From: Candidatus Gastranaerophilales bacterium
Lineage (GTDB): Bacteria; Cyanobacteriota; Vampirovibrionia; Gastranaerophilales; Gastranaerophilaceae
DNA length: 45,941 nt
Direction of reading: 5' to 3'
Assembly (NCBI GenBank): GCA_016282705.1
Contig: JAEELO010000034.1
Coordinates: 1 to 45,941 of the forward strand
Part shown: positions 27,862 through 35,044 of the stretch, piece after piece
Numbering within the stretch: position 1 is the stretch's first letter
How the letters are laid out: the number at the start of each line of letters is the position of its first letter
Notes under the pieces: generated by a model
The model's database searches: none
The model's input: only the letters and a program-made list of their open reading frames with translations
What the model was told of the DNA's origin: nothing
Translations under genes and position numbers: made by a program

Positions 27862-28455
27862 TTATTGCATTGTCGGGAACAATATATCTTCTCTGCTTTC
27901 TTTGGGAAGAGCAGGTGTTCCCATTCCGTACAGCGTATCATTTTGCATTTGTTTGCCAATTTTGTAGAACATTCTAACGACTTTAGGATGGCAATTCAGC
28001 CCTGTTTCCTGAAGTATTTTTTGAACTTCATCATCTGCAAAATAGTCATAAGCTGCATTTGCTGTTTTAAGAGTTTTTTCGATATTAGCACCGCCTATTT
28101 CTCTGTCAGTTAATAGTGCATTTTTGTACTCATTTATTTTTTGTCTTTGTTGTTCAGCAAGAGTTTTATTGAGACTATCGCCCGTTAACTTTGTCAGCTT
28201 CACTGCCATTGACATTAAGTTGTCTGCACCTTTTTGTGAAAGATTGTATTTGCCTGCCAATTCGTTGAACTCTTTAAGCATTTCTTCGTCATAACAATAA
28301 TTTTCAGGAAGTTCTACACCTGAATAGTCATAAAATTCGGGTTTTCCAAAGAATCCGTCGTCTTCTTGATTTTCCTGTGTTTGTTGTTCCTGAGGCTGGT
28401 TATAAACATTAATACCCAAACCTGCTTGTTTTTCTGTTTGTTCTTCGTTTAACAT
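27862..28455 (-). CDS. Capsid assembly scaffold protein
   Basis: 197 residues, Gln/Glu-rich and helical. 'YSGVELPENYCYDEEMLKEFNELAGKYNLSQKGADNLMSMAV' and 'LTDREIGGANIEKTLKTANAAYD' match the usual scaffold placed between portal and capsid genes in T7-like and related podoviruses. It is expected to leave the procapsid during DNA packaging. The N-terminus has a low-complexity Gln/Glu run. Confidence 0.83.
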   Translation of the reverse strand: MLNEEQTEKQAGLGINVYNQPQEQQTQENQEDDGFFGKPEFYDYSGVELPENYCYDEEMLKEFNELAGKYNLSQKGADNLMSMAVKLTKLTGDSLNKTLAEQQRQKINEYKNALLTDREIGGANIEKTLKTANAAYDYFADDEVQKILQETGLNCHPKVVRMFYKIGKQMQNDTLYGMGTPALPKESREDILFPTMQ

Positions 28456-28466
28456 TTTTCCTCCTT

Positions 28467-30128
28467 TTAAGTCAAACCTAATCTTGCTAGTAAATCACTG
28501 CCGTATGCATCGGTTCCGGCAATATTTTTTATTATTTCAGAGCTCTCTTTTATCTGCTCTATCATTGCTTTTTGTTGTTGAGCTTCTTCATCTTTTTGTT
28601 TAAGTTTTTCTAATTCTTTCGTAGGAACAATTTGTTCCGGCGAAATATTAGCAAAATCAGCATAGTCATCCACTATTTTGCTTGCGTTCAGCTTATTTTT
28701 TAATGACGGATCAAGCGATTGAGCTAAATTTATAGTAAATGTCGTAAACCTTTCCATTGCGGAAATTTTAACCGCCTTCTGCGCCTGAGCAAGTGTTGAT
28801 ACAAATTCTATATCCAAATCAGCACCTATTATTGATAAAGGCGGTTCTGGAATTAATCCGATTGTTTCGCATTCCGAATATAACCAGCTTAATATTTGGC
28901 TTAATCCGTTATGAATTTGCTGTAGAAGAGGAGATAAAAGCACCATTTTCTCTTCTTTCAGTTCATTCACTTCCGTCGCGGTTCTGGAACGTTCAGCCGT
29001 ATTTAAAATCATTGCAAATAAATCATTATAGAATATTTCTTTTATTGATTCTTTTAATTTTTCAATAATGGAATCCACCTCCAGTACTCTCGGGTTAACT
29101 TCATAAATAGGCGAAAGTCCTCTGCCGTTTTCATCTTCTTCTATAAAGGCAGCAGGAGCATCTATCATTTTTTTATTTTTCAAGCTGGCAGGACCTTTAT
29201 AAGTAGGACTTATCATTTTCTTTACGGCTTTTCCTTCATCAATAATCATACTCATAAGCTGTTTTACATCAGGAAGAGCGTTAACTCCAGGGCATTCTGA
29301 CGGATATACATCTTCTCCATTTACTTCCGATTCAAAAACAGCATACGGAAATTTATCAAATCCGCTTTTTGACAAGAATTTTTCTTCACTTGAAGAACAT
29401 TCATAATATACGGAAACAAATGCTTTATCCTTTGCCCAAACCGAATCGGGCATATATTCTTTATTCGGCTCAACGAAATGTACAATTTCAAAAAGCTCTT
29501 CAAATCTGTTGGAATGTATTGCATTTATTACCTCTTGAGATACATTTTCTTCCCCGAATTTGTCATAAAGATTTTTTGCTGTTTCCATATATACTCTGCA
29601 AATTGTATCTACTTCACCTTTTTCGTTCTTTGCAATTCTGTATGAACCAACAGGAAGCAATTGACAGTGCAAAACCGATTTTTCATCACCCGTTAAACCT
29701 ATGACCGAAATACCGAAAACACCTATTTGCTTATATACCGCAGGCAGTATTCTATATAAATTGGAAGCATTAAATATATCCCTAAAAAGATTTTCTACGG
29801 CACTGCACCAAGTTTTTATTTCATAATCCTCTTTCTGCTCGTAATCCCTAATCCTTACCTTAAACCAGTTAGTTGCAGGGCTTGTTGCACCTGACATCAT
29901 GCCGGAAGAGAAATTACGAACAGCAAGAAGAGGGGTCGAATCTTTTATTTTTTTATTTTTTGCAGGCTGTTTATTTACACTGCGGGCAAGGAAACGAACG
30001 GAACGCGGTAAAAAATAGTCCGCTAATTCCTGCCAGTCCGGTTTTAGTGCATTATATGCTGTTTCCAGTTCATTACGTCTTGCATTAAAATATTTTTTTG
30101 TATACTTTTTTTCTTGCATTTTATTCAC
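28467..30128 (-). CDS. Portal (head-to-tail connector) protein
   Basis: 553 residues, standard length for pfam12236. 'ARRNELETAYNALKPDWQELADYFLPR', 'LLAVRNFSSGMMSGATSPATNWFKVRI' and 'DLFAMILNTAERSRTATEVNELKEEKM' are signature stretches. The portal is the dodecameric ring at one vertex through which TerL pumps DNA. The start overlaps the preceding small gene by eight bases. The C-terminus has a Gln/Lys-rich helical tail typical of the barrel region. Confidence 0.93.
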   Translation of the reverse strand: MNKMQEKKYTKKYFNARRNELETAYNALKPDWQELADYFLPRSVRFLARSVNKQPAKNKKIKDSTPLLAVRNFSSGMMSGATSPATNWFKVRIRDYEQKEDYEIKTWCSAVENLFRDIFNASNLYRILPAVYKQIGVFGISVIGLTGDEKSVLHCQLLPVGSYRIAKNEKGEVDTICRVYMETAKNLYDKFGEENVSQEVINAIHSNRFEELFEIVHFVEPNKEYMPDSVWAKDKAFVSVYYECSSSEEKFLSKSGFDKFPYAVFESEVNGEDVYPSECPGVNALPDVKQLMSMIIDEGKAVKKMISPTYKGPASLKNKKMIDAPAAFIEEDENGRGLSPIYEVNPRVLEVDSIIEKLKESIKEIFYNDLFAMILNTAERSRTATEVNELKEEKMVLLSPLLQQIHNGLSQILSWLYSECETIGLIPEPPLSIIGADLDIEFVSTLAQAQKAVKISAMERFTTFTINLAQSLDPSLKNKLNASKIVDDYADFANISPEQIVPTKELEKLKQKDEEAQQQKAMIEQIKESSEIIKNIAGTDAYGSDLLARLGLT

Positions 30129-30345
30129 CTAATAATTTTTTCTTTGAGGTTAAAACATCTTCATCATTTAAGCCGTTATTGGTTGTTCTTATGTTGTCGG
30201 AAATAAGACCTCTCTTCCCGATACGATTTTCTGCATTTGCTTTCTGTTTGGAAGCATCCGCTTGAACGGCGTTTTTAATTATTTCCGTATCTTTTTGTTC
30301 TTCCCGAACCTGTTCTACGGTGGTAATTTTAGGTTTTGAGCACAT
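30121..30345 (-). CDS. Small conserved virion-module protein before the portal
   Basis: 74 residues, hydrophilic. It begins 'MCSKPKITTVEQ' and ends 'SKKKLLGE' with an 'ENRIGKRGLISDNIRTTNNGL' centre. Many podoviruses with pfam12236 portals carry such a gene just upstream (Cys-Lys-Pro N-terminus, Arg/Gly turn, Leu-Leu-Gly C-terminus). Its role is not established. A strong AAAGGAG site precedes the ATG. Confidence 0.75.
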   Translation of the reverse strand: MCSKPKITTVEQVREEQKDTEIIKNAVQADASKQKANAENRIGKRGLISDNIRTTNNGLNDEDVLTSKKKLLGE

Positions 30346-30571
30346 GATTTTCTCCTTTCGTTTTTGTGCATATGAATTAGACGTATAAAATACGTCTTTA
30401 AATATTTTTAAAAATTCTTAAAATTTATGATTCAACTGGGAAACAGGGATTTTTTCAGAAGGCTAATCAATACAATTACTTACATATTTTCATATATTTA
30501 TGTAATTATTTTTTGCCCATCTCGTGAGTGTTCGGATTAATTCCGGGTAGTCATATTTTTCTACTTTCTTT
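30346..30571 (-). promoter_or_regulatory. Intergenic control region between terL and the capsid module
   Basis: 226 bases without a convincing gene. It holds a stem-loop AGACGTA/TACGTCT (30394-30412) in the leader of the next gene and a copy (about 30483-30560) of the element also seen at 34597-34700, including the string AACACTCACGAGATGGGC. The copy would encode a mini-ORF but has an in-frame stop after five codons. A good -35/-10 pair is not visible. Confidence 0.45.
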
Positions 30572-31915
30572 TTATGAATACGGGTCAAAATTAGAGTCAA
30601 GTATAACGGTTTCTTCTCTTTCATCAATTAAATATGAATAATAATTAATTGCATAAATCCCCATCATCAAGCTGTCTGCGAAATCAGGGCTTTCCCCCTG
30701 TTCGGATTTCATATCCTTTTTAGATTGTATAAATATCTGACCGTTTGGCTTATAAGATTTTTTTATATATTCCAGTTGAGATAAAGTAAAATCGGAAGAA
30801 ATTTTAAGCCATTCATTATCTATATAATCTTTTAAGGTCAAATAACCGTCCGCACGTCTGTTTAATGCATTAGGTCTGTTACTTGAAGCTGCACCGTTAA
30901 ATTTAATCGTATTAGCAATAACATTTCGAATACTGACATAAATAGAATACCCAAGTCCATCCGCATCCAATATCAATAATTCCGGCTTCCACATAGAATA
31001 TAAATTAATAATTTTCCCTTTAGTTACATCCGTATCGGGTTCATTCCAATGTTCTTGCTTTTCAAGCGACCATTGTGTATTACTCTTTGATTCTATCAGG
31101 CTGGCTACACATAAATCACCGCCGTTTCCTGCCAAATCTACAGACATGCATTTAATTTTCCTGTAATTTTCCTCTTTAAAAATAATATGTTTAGCTTTAT
31201 CCAGTTTTATTGCGGAAAACAAAAAGTCGTTCGACTTATCTAACGGATTTCCCTCCCATATATATTCATAATCGAGAATATTCCTCTCCTTGCAGCGCTT
31301 TGCTTCATCTACAAGTTTTTGCGGGCAATGTTTATTGTCATAATAATTTATTTTTATATGCAGACAATCATCTCTGGTAACAAATTCGGAATAAACAGGG
31401 TCGTTGCGGACAAGTCTGTTCATGGTAAAAATCACAATAGAGTTTTTCTTTCTTATTGTTGGAATTATTACGTCGAGGGTAGATTTGGTTATTGCCTGTG
31501 CTTCATCTATCCACAGAATATCAACACCTTCCAAACCCTTAATATTAACTCTGCCCTGCTCTCTAAACCCCTTAAATATAATACTTGAGCCGCTCGTATT
31601 ATGATTTATTTTGTTAGACTTAATTTGAAAGTTTAAATTATAATCGTTTATTAAATCGTTGAATATTTTATATACGCTGTCCGAAATAGTTGCTTGTGTT
31701 TCCCTTCCGCAACAGACCCTGACATTCCTTTGTTCAGCTAACCATAATATAATTCTTGCTACACTTTGTGATTTGCCACCACCCCTTCCTCCTTCTATTA
31801 AGAAATAATTGTAATTATTTATATTAGTAATTACAGGTATTAATTTTTCAGGTATGTTTAATATTTCAGGTAATTCTATCATCTTCTTTTTCCGTTTTTG
31901 GTTTTTCTCCGACAT
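30572..31915 (-). CDS. Terminase large subunit
   Basis: 447 residues, PBSX-type TerL. Walker A is GGRGGGKS (residues 42-49) and Walker B VDILWIDEAQ (131-140). A 'FTMNRLVRNDPVYSEF' coupling segment comes next. The nuclease domain has acidic residues in 'CMSVDLAGNGGD', 'LLILDADGLG' and 'SPDFADSLMMGIYA'. All catalytic acids expected for the RNase-H-like nuclease appear present. The start overlaps the terS-like gene by 50 bases; Met12 is an alternative start. Confidence 0.93.
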   Translation of the reverse strand: MSEKNQKRKKKMIELPEILNIPEKLIPVITNINNYNYFLIEGGRGGGKSQSVARIILWLAEQRNVRVCCGRETQATISDSVYKIFNDLINDYNLNFQIKSNKINHNTSGSSIIFKGFREQGRVNIKGLEGVDILWIDEAQAITKSTLDVIIPTIRKKNSIVIFTMNRLVRNDPVYSEFVTRDDCLHIKINYYDNKHCPQKLVDEAKRCKERNILDYEYIWEGNPLDKSNDFLFSAIKLDKAKHIIFKEENYRKIKCMSVDLAGNGGDLCVASLIESKSNTQWSLEKQEHWNEPDTDVTKGKIINLYSMWKPELLILDADGLGYSIYVSIRNVIANTIKFNGAASSNRPNALNRRADGYLTLKDYIDNEWLKISSDFTLSQLEYIKKSYKPNGQIFIQSKKDMKSEQGESPDFADSLMMGIYAINYYSYLIDEREETVILDSNFDPYS

Positions 31916-32171
31916 TAATTTGCAGCTCTTTTCCGTCGATTATGACACTGCCCATCATTTTAATATTTACAGCAGATTTTTCTTTTTCGCTGTAAAGTCC
32001 GCACAACTTCCCTTTTAATTCCTCCGCCTTTAAAAATACGGAAATATCAGGATTTGCTTCATCATCTTTTCCTCTTCTGTTTAATGCCAGCTGCTGCACA
32101 GCTTCTAAATTCTCAAAAGAGTCATTTTTTGAATATGTAAATTCTTCTTTCGTTTTCTTTTTTTTGACCAT
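31866..32171 (-). CDS. Terminase small subunit-like protein
   Basis: About 101 residues from the ATG at 32171; the 18 upstream codons look non-genic. The sequence 'ADELKGKLCGLYSEKEKS'-like (actual 'KAEELKGKLCGLYSEKEKSA') followed by 'GSVIIDGKELQINVGE' resembles the C-terminal part of many phage TerS proteins, and it lies directly before TerL with overlap. The N-terminal helix-turn-helix is short or absent, so the assignment is by pattern and context. Confidence 0.6.
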   Translation of the reverse strand: MVKKKKTKEEFTYSKNDSFENLEAVQQLALNRRGKDDEANPDISVFLKAEELKGKLCGLYSEKEKSAVNIKMMGSVIIDGKELQINVGEKPKTEKEDDRIT

Positions 32172-32196
32172 TGTATTTTCCCGTTTGTTTGTTCGC

Positions 32197-32225
32197 AAAA
32201 AAATTGTGCAAATTATCTTGCACAA
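32197..32225 (-). terminator. Terminator just before the terS-like gene
   Basis: TTGTGCAA (32218-32225 on the minus strand) and TTGCACAA (32204-32211) pair across six bases and are followed on the minus strand by seven T (32203-32197). Only 25 bases separate it from the terS-like start. No promoter is visible between, while a TATACT box lies just upstream (32236-32241). Confidence 0.7.
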
Positions 32226-32281
32226 AGTAATTATGAGTATAGTTCACACTATTTCTATGTTTAATTTTTATACTTAAAGAT

Positions 32282-32443
32282 TTATTCTCCGCCTGTTTCA
32301 AGATTGAAATTGGCATAGAAAAAGATTATTTCGCTATCATCTGCAATTATAAAACCTGATGTATAATTATTTACGTCTACTATATCTAATTCTATATCTC
32401 CATGTTTATTTTTATGCATATTTACTATATCTGCTTTTCCTAC
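32282..32443 (-). pseudogene. Fragment of the cargo-protein family with a different C-terminus
   Basis: In the same frame as, and immediately after, the stop of the membrane gene 32444-32878, the minus strand encodes 'GKADIVNMHKNKHGDIELDI' then 'VDVNNY'. This matches the middle of the 33452-33892 product (GKADIVNMHENKQGDIELDI). Right after VDVNNY the sequence changes to an unrelated end ('TSGFIIADDSEIIFFYANFN...') and stops at 32282-32284. It has no proper start codon. It looks like a displaced C-terminal cassette. Confidence 0.7.
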
Positions 32444-32878
32444 TTACTCACTAAACAATGTCATTGCACTCATAATAACAACCAAAAATAAAAAACCAAA
32501 TAAAACTAAATATACATAACTCAATATCATAATTAATATTCTAATTGTCTTTATTATTGATTTATTATTTAATTCAAATATTTTTACCATAAAATCAAAA
32601 ATAGCAATTACTATTTCAGGCAAATACACCAAAAGCATAAATTCCAACGTAGCTATAACTAATTCTTTTATATGATATAAAGGATCTCCATAGGCAAAAA
32701 GGTTATACAATGCGTATGGATTGCAAGATATTATAATCCATACGAGTGCATAAATTGAAGACATCCACAAAAATGTACGCATATTAAATGTTTTTAGTTT
32801 TATACTTGATATATTAAAACCTTTGATTTTTATTATGCTTCTGATTTTTTCATATATTTCTTGTGTCTGTTTTTTCAT
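32444..32878 (-). CDS. Small membrane protein, copy B (possible immunity protein)
   Basis: 144 residues with about three to four hydrophobic helices and a short charged N-terminus (MKKQTQEIYEKIRSI). It is a clear paralogue of the product of 33015-33455: near-identical first 15 residues and the same hydrophobic layout, with a divergent middle. Its ATG overlaps the stop (ATGA) of a 45-codon cargo fragment. Pairing of a small multi-pass membrane protein with a fragment of a repeated family recalls immunity proteins of membrane-acting toxins. No known family was recognised. Confidence 0.75.
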   Translation of the reverse strand: MKKQTQEIYEKIRSIIKIKGFNISSIKLKTFNMRTFLWMSSIYALVWIIISCNPYALYNLFAYGDPLYHIKELVIATLEFMLLVYLPEIVIAIFDFMVKIFELNNKSIIKTIRILIMILSYVYLVLFGFLFLVVIMSAMTLFSE

Positions 32879-33012
32879 TTCTTACTTGAATTACCTATCT
32901 TACTATCATTGGGGATTATAATATGGTACCTTATAAAATACGGTTTGATTTCTCCTTTATCCTGCCTGTCTCTGCCAACGGCAGGTGAAACTGATAGGTT
33001 TTTGTTACACAT
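32875..33012 (-). pseudogene. 45-codon fragment repeating the cargo-protein C-terminus
   Basis: Starts at ATG 33012, two bases after the stop of membrane gene A, and ends overlapping membrane gene B. The last 33 residues (from 'GRDRQDKGEIKPYFIRYHII' on to 'NSSKK') are identical to the C-terminus of the 33452-33892 product, while the first 12 are unrelated. It is a partial duplication, perhaps still translated. Confidence 0.75.
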
Positions 33013-33014
33013 AA

Positions 33015-33455
33015 TTACTCAACCCCTAAAGCTTGAAACAAATTACGTCCAGCAGCAATTATCATTCCCCATAAAATTAAATACATATATATCAATATTA
33101 TTAGCAGTATTCTGATTATCTTTATTATAATTTTATTTGTTAATTCTAATCTTTTCACAATAAAATCAAATATATATATTATAATTAACGGAGAATATAT
33201 CAAAGACAGATATTCTAAAGTGTCAACCAAAAAATCCTTATACTGATAATAAAAAGCCGGATATTTCATAAGCATATATATTTCAGAATTATAAAATATA
33301 ATCCATTCGAGTGTGTAAATTAGAGAAATACACCAAAATATATGTATATTTAAAACTTTAATATTTAATATTTGTTTTATGCTTGGCATTTCAAAAACTT
33401 TAATACTTAATATGCTTCTGATTTTTTCATATATTTCTTGTGTCTGTTGTTTCAT
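33015..33455 (-). CDS. Small membrane protein, copy A (possible immunity protein)
   Basis: 146 residues with three to four hydrophobic helices (about 38-55, 72-100 and 112-135) after a charged N-terminus beginning MKQQTQEIYEKIRSI. It overlaps the stop of the preceding cargo gene by four bases (ATGA), implying coupled translation. It is paralogous to 32444-32878. Family unknown. A protective partner for the upstream protein is inferred from coupling and duplication only. Confidence 0.75.
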   Translation of the reverse strand: MKQQTQEIYEKIRSILSIKVFEMPSIKQILNIKVLNIHIFWCISLIYTLEWIIFYNSEIYMLMKYPAFYYQYKDFLVDTLEYLSLIYSPLIIIYIFDFIVKRLELTNKIIIKIIRILLIILIYMYLILWGMIIAAGRNLFQALGVE

Positions 33456-33892
33456 TTCTTACTTGAATTTCCTATCTTACTATCATTTGGAATTATAATA
33501 TGATACCTGATGAAATACGGTTTGATTTCTCCTTTATCCTGCCTGTCTCTGCCTATTCTTACCATTGGATTTTTTTCACCTTCGTTATAATTATTTACGT
33601 CTACTATATCTAATTCAATATCTCCCTGTTTATTTTCGTGCATATTTACTATATCGGCTTTTCCAAGTGTATTATGCCAATTTTTATCTTCAAAATCCAT
33701 ACTGTCATTTATTGCATAACCATTATGCATTGCATTAGAATATTTTTTTATTTTATCCATAAATACAGAATCTTTTAGTAAATTATTTTTTAATTTTTGA
33801 GAAGAATCTGATTTTTCATCAATCAATATCCCCTGCATTTTTTCTGCATCTCCTCCTTGTGATGGTATTTTCTTTTGATAATATTCATGCAA
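33452..33892 (-). CDS. Cargo protein, C-terminal part (possible toxin-like module)
   Basis: 146 codons if started at TTG 33892. The frame continues directly from the 33902-34561 gene, being separated from it by one TAA and three codons. The two may thus be halves of one 369-codon gene. An internal ATG at 'MQGILIDEK' follows a GGAGGAG site and could be a real start. The C-terminal ~90 residues ('HNTLGKADIVNMHENKQGDI...YFIRYHIIIPND') are a compact alpha/beta domain repeated in fragments at 32282-32443 and 32875-33012. No named family is recognised. Confidence 0.65.
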   Translation of the reverse strand: MHEYYQKKIPSQGGDAEKMQGILIDEKSDSSQKLKNNLLKDSVFMDKIKKYSNAMHNGYAINDSMDFEDKNWHNTLGKADIVNMHENKQGDIELDIVDVNNYNEGEKNPMVRIGRDRQDKGEIKPYFIRYHIIIPNDSKIGNSSKK

Positions 33893-33901
33893 ATATCCAG
33901 G

Positions 33902-34561
33902 TTATTCTTTATAAGTATTCAGCACTTTATGCTTTTTTGCATAATCCGTATTTAAGTATGAATCTTTTTTAGACATATGTAAATTTTCCACAGCTTCATC
34001 TGTTCCGCTTCGCCATTTATCTATTTCCTTAACGAATTTATTATCAACATGGTCAACACCGAATTGTTCAAGTTTTACATTGTGTTTTAAATATTCGGTA
34101 TTATCTTCTCTCAGCCTTTCACTTCTGTTTTCTTTTGCTTTTTGTTTTTGTTTTTCCACTTCTTCATTATCTGTATTTGCCGGATATTTTACATTGTTAA
34201 TTATCTCGTAATCTTTAGTTTTTTCTTTTTTAGATATAGTATTTCCCTTAATCTGATATTCCTTTTCATCCATACCTAAGATTTTAAAAATATCCCTGTT
34301 TTTTTCTTCATCTGATTTTACATCTTTGTTTTTTGCAGAAACACTTTCTTTCTTTTCACTATTTTTAGTATCGGCTATTTTAGCAGCACCGCCGGTTATT
34401 GTTCCTTCTTGATTTTTCTCTTTCATTGTAGGATACAACAAATCAGCACGCCTTTGCAATTTTACCTTTTGCAAATCTTCCTTTAAAGCTAAGATTTTTT
34501 TCTTATCTGCATCCTTCAGATATTTGGCTTCTTGCCAATTTAACATGTTCGTCCTTTCCAT
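33902..34561 (-). CDS. Cargo protein, N-terminal part, charged and helical
   Basis: 219 residues, very Lys/Glu/Asp-rich, with coiled-coil segments (about 15-50 and 130-155) and an unstructured middle. The C-terminal part ('EQFGVDHVDNKFVKEIDKWRSG') is more compact. No signal peptide. It lies at the 5' end of the island's cargo operon, before terS. It may be a virion-packaged or structural-accessory protein whose other half is the next ORF; function is unknown. Confidence 0.65.
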   Translation of the reverse strand: MERTNMLNWQEAKYLKDADKKKILALKEDLQKVKLQRRADLLYPTMKEKNQEGTITGGAAKIADTKNSEKKESVSAKNKDVKSDEEKNRDIFKILGMDEKEYQIKGNTISKKEKTKDYEIINNVKYPANTDNEEVEKQKQKAKENRSERLREDNTEYLKHNVKLEQFGVDHVDNKFVKEIDKWRSGTDEAVENLHMSKKDSYLNTDYAKKHKVLNTYKE

Positions 34562-34638
34562 TTTTTATTATACACTATTTTTAAATTTTTTCTAACATAT
34601 TTTCATATATTTATGTGTTATTTTTACAAAATGTATAA

Positions 34639-34695
34639 TTATTTTTTAATTTTTTGCCCATCACGTGAGTGTTTAGATTTATCTCGGTTAGTCAT
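34639..34695 (-). CDS. 18-codon mini-ORF in a repeated element
   Basis: ATG at 34693-34695 is preceded by AAAGAAAGGA, a good ribosome site. The peptide is MTNRDKSKHSRDGQKIKK. The related copy at about 30498-30555 differs in the shared part (S-x-HSRDGQKI) mainly at third codon positions, which hints at translation. That copy, however, has an early stop. The alternative is a conserved DNA or RNA signal. Confidence 0.4.
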   Translation of the reverse strand: MTNRDKSKHSRDGQKIKK

Positions 34696-34752
34696 AACAT
34701 TCCTTTCTTTTTGTTACTAACTTTTCTATCATTATGTTTTCATTAATTATTC

Positions 34753-34779
34753 AAAAAAAATGTGCATTTTCATGCACAT
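34753..34779 (-). terminator. Terminator of the short leader transcript
   Basis: On the minus strand ATGTGCAT and ATGCACAT pair with a four-base loop and are followed by eight T (34760-34753). It closes the unit that begins near the TATACT box at 34965. Confidence 0.75.
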
Positions 34780-34809
34780 AAAAATAATTATGAGTATTCG
34801 TAACCTCAT

Positions 34810-34908
34810 TTACTTAATACGAAATGAACGCACTCGTATTAATATTATCATCGTCGTCATTATACGAATAATATACAGCCGGTTAGCTGATCTTACCATT
34901 CTCAGCAT
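34810..34908 (-). CDS. 32-codon arginine-rich peptide, possible regulator
   Basis: ATG at 34908 follows an AAGGAAGGG ribosome site at good spacing. The peptide (starting MLRMVRSANRLYIIR) has eight Arg and one Lys in 32 residues mixed with Ile/Met. It is the only ORF between a probable promoter/operator and a terminator. An RNA- or DNA-binding role (for example antitermination) is a guess from basic composition and setting; a chance ORF is possible. Confidence 0.35.
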   Translation of the reverse strand: MLRMVRSANRLYIIRIMTTMIILIRVRSFRIK

Positions 34909-35044
34909 ATTTCCCTTCCTTTTCTCAACTATTCTTCATTTTGGATATTTAATATCCTAAACGTAGTATAGTACTGTCTAAAGGAAAATATCCCAACATA
35001 TTTTCCGATATTAAAATTTTTACAAAACTTTATATTGAGCTAAT

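Larger units (their letters stand above)
34562..35044 (-). promoter_or_regulatory. Control region with palindromes, two tiny ORFs and a terminator
   Basis: This 483-base stretch has no large gene. From right to left on the minus strand it holds an inverted repeat GGAAAATAT/ATATTTTCC (34983-35006), a TATACT box (34965-34970), a palindrome GGATATTTAATATCC (34943-34957), a 32-codon ORF (34810-34908), a terminator (34753-34779) and an 18-codon ORF (34639-34695). The whole looks like a phage-type regulatory leader for the cargo and structural genes. Confidence 0.55.

Noticed and set aside
34760-34960. Plus-strand ORF of 66 codons in the regulatory region
   Set aside because: It runs through the terminator and both palindromes, has no ribosome site, and opposes the direction of every island gene.
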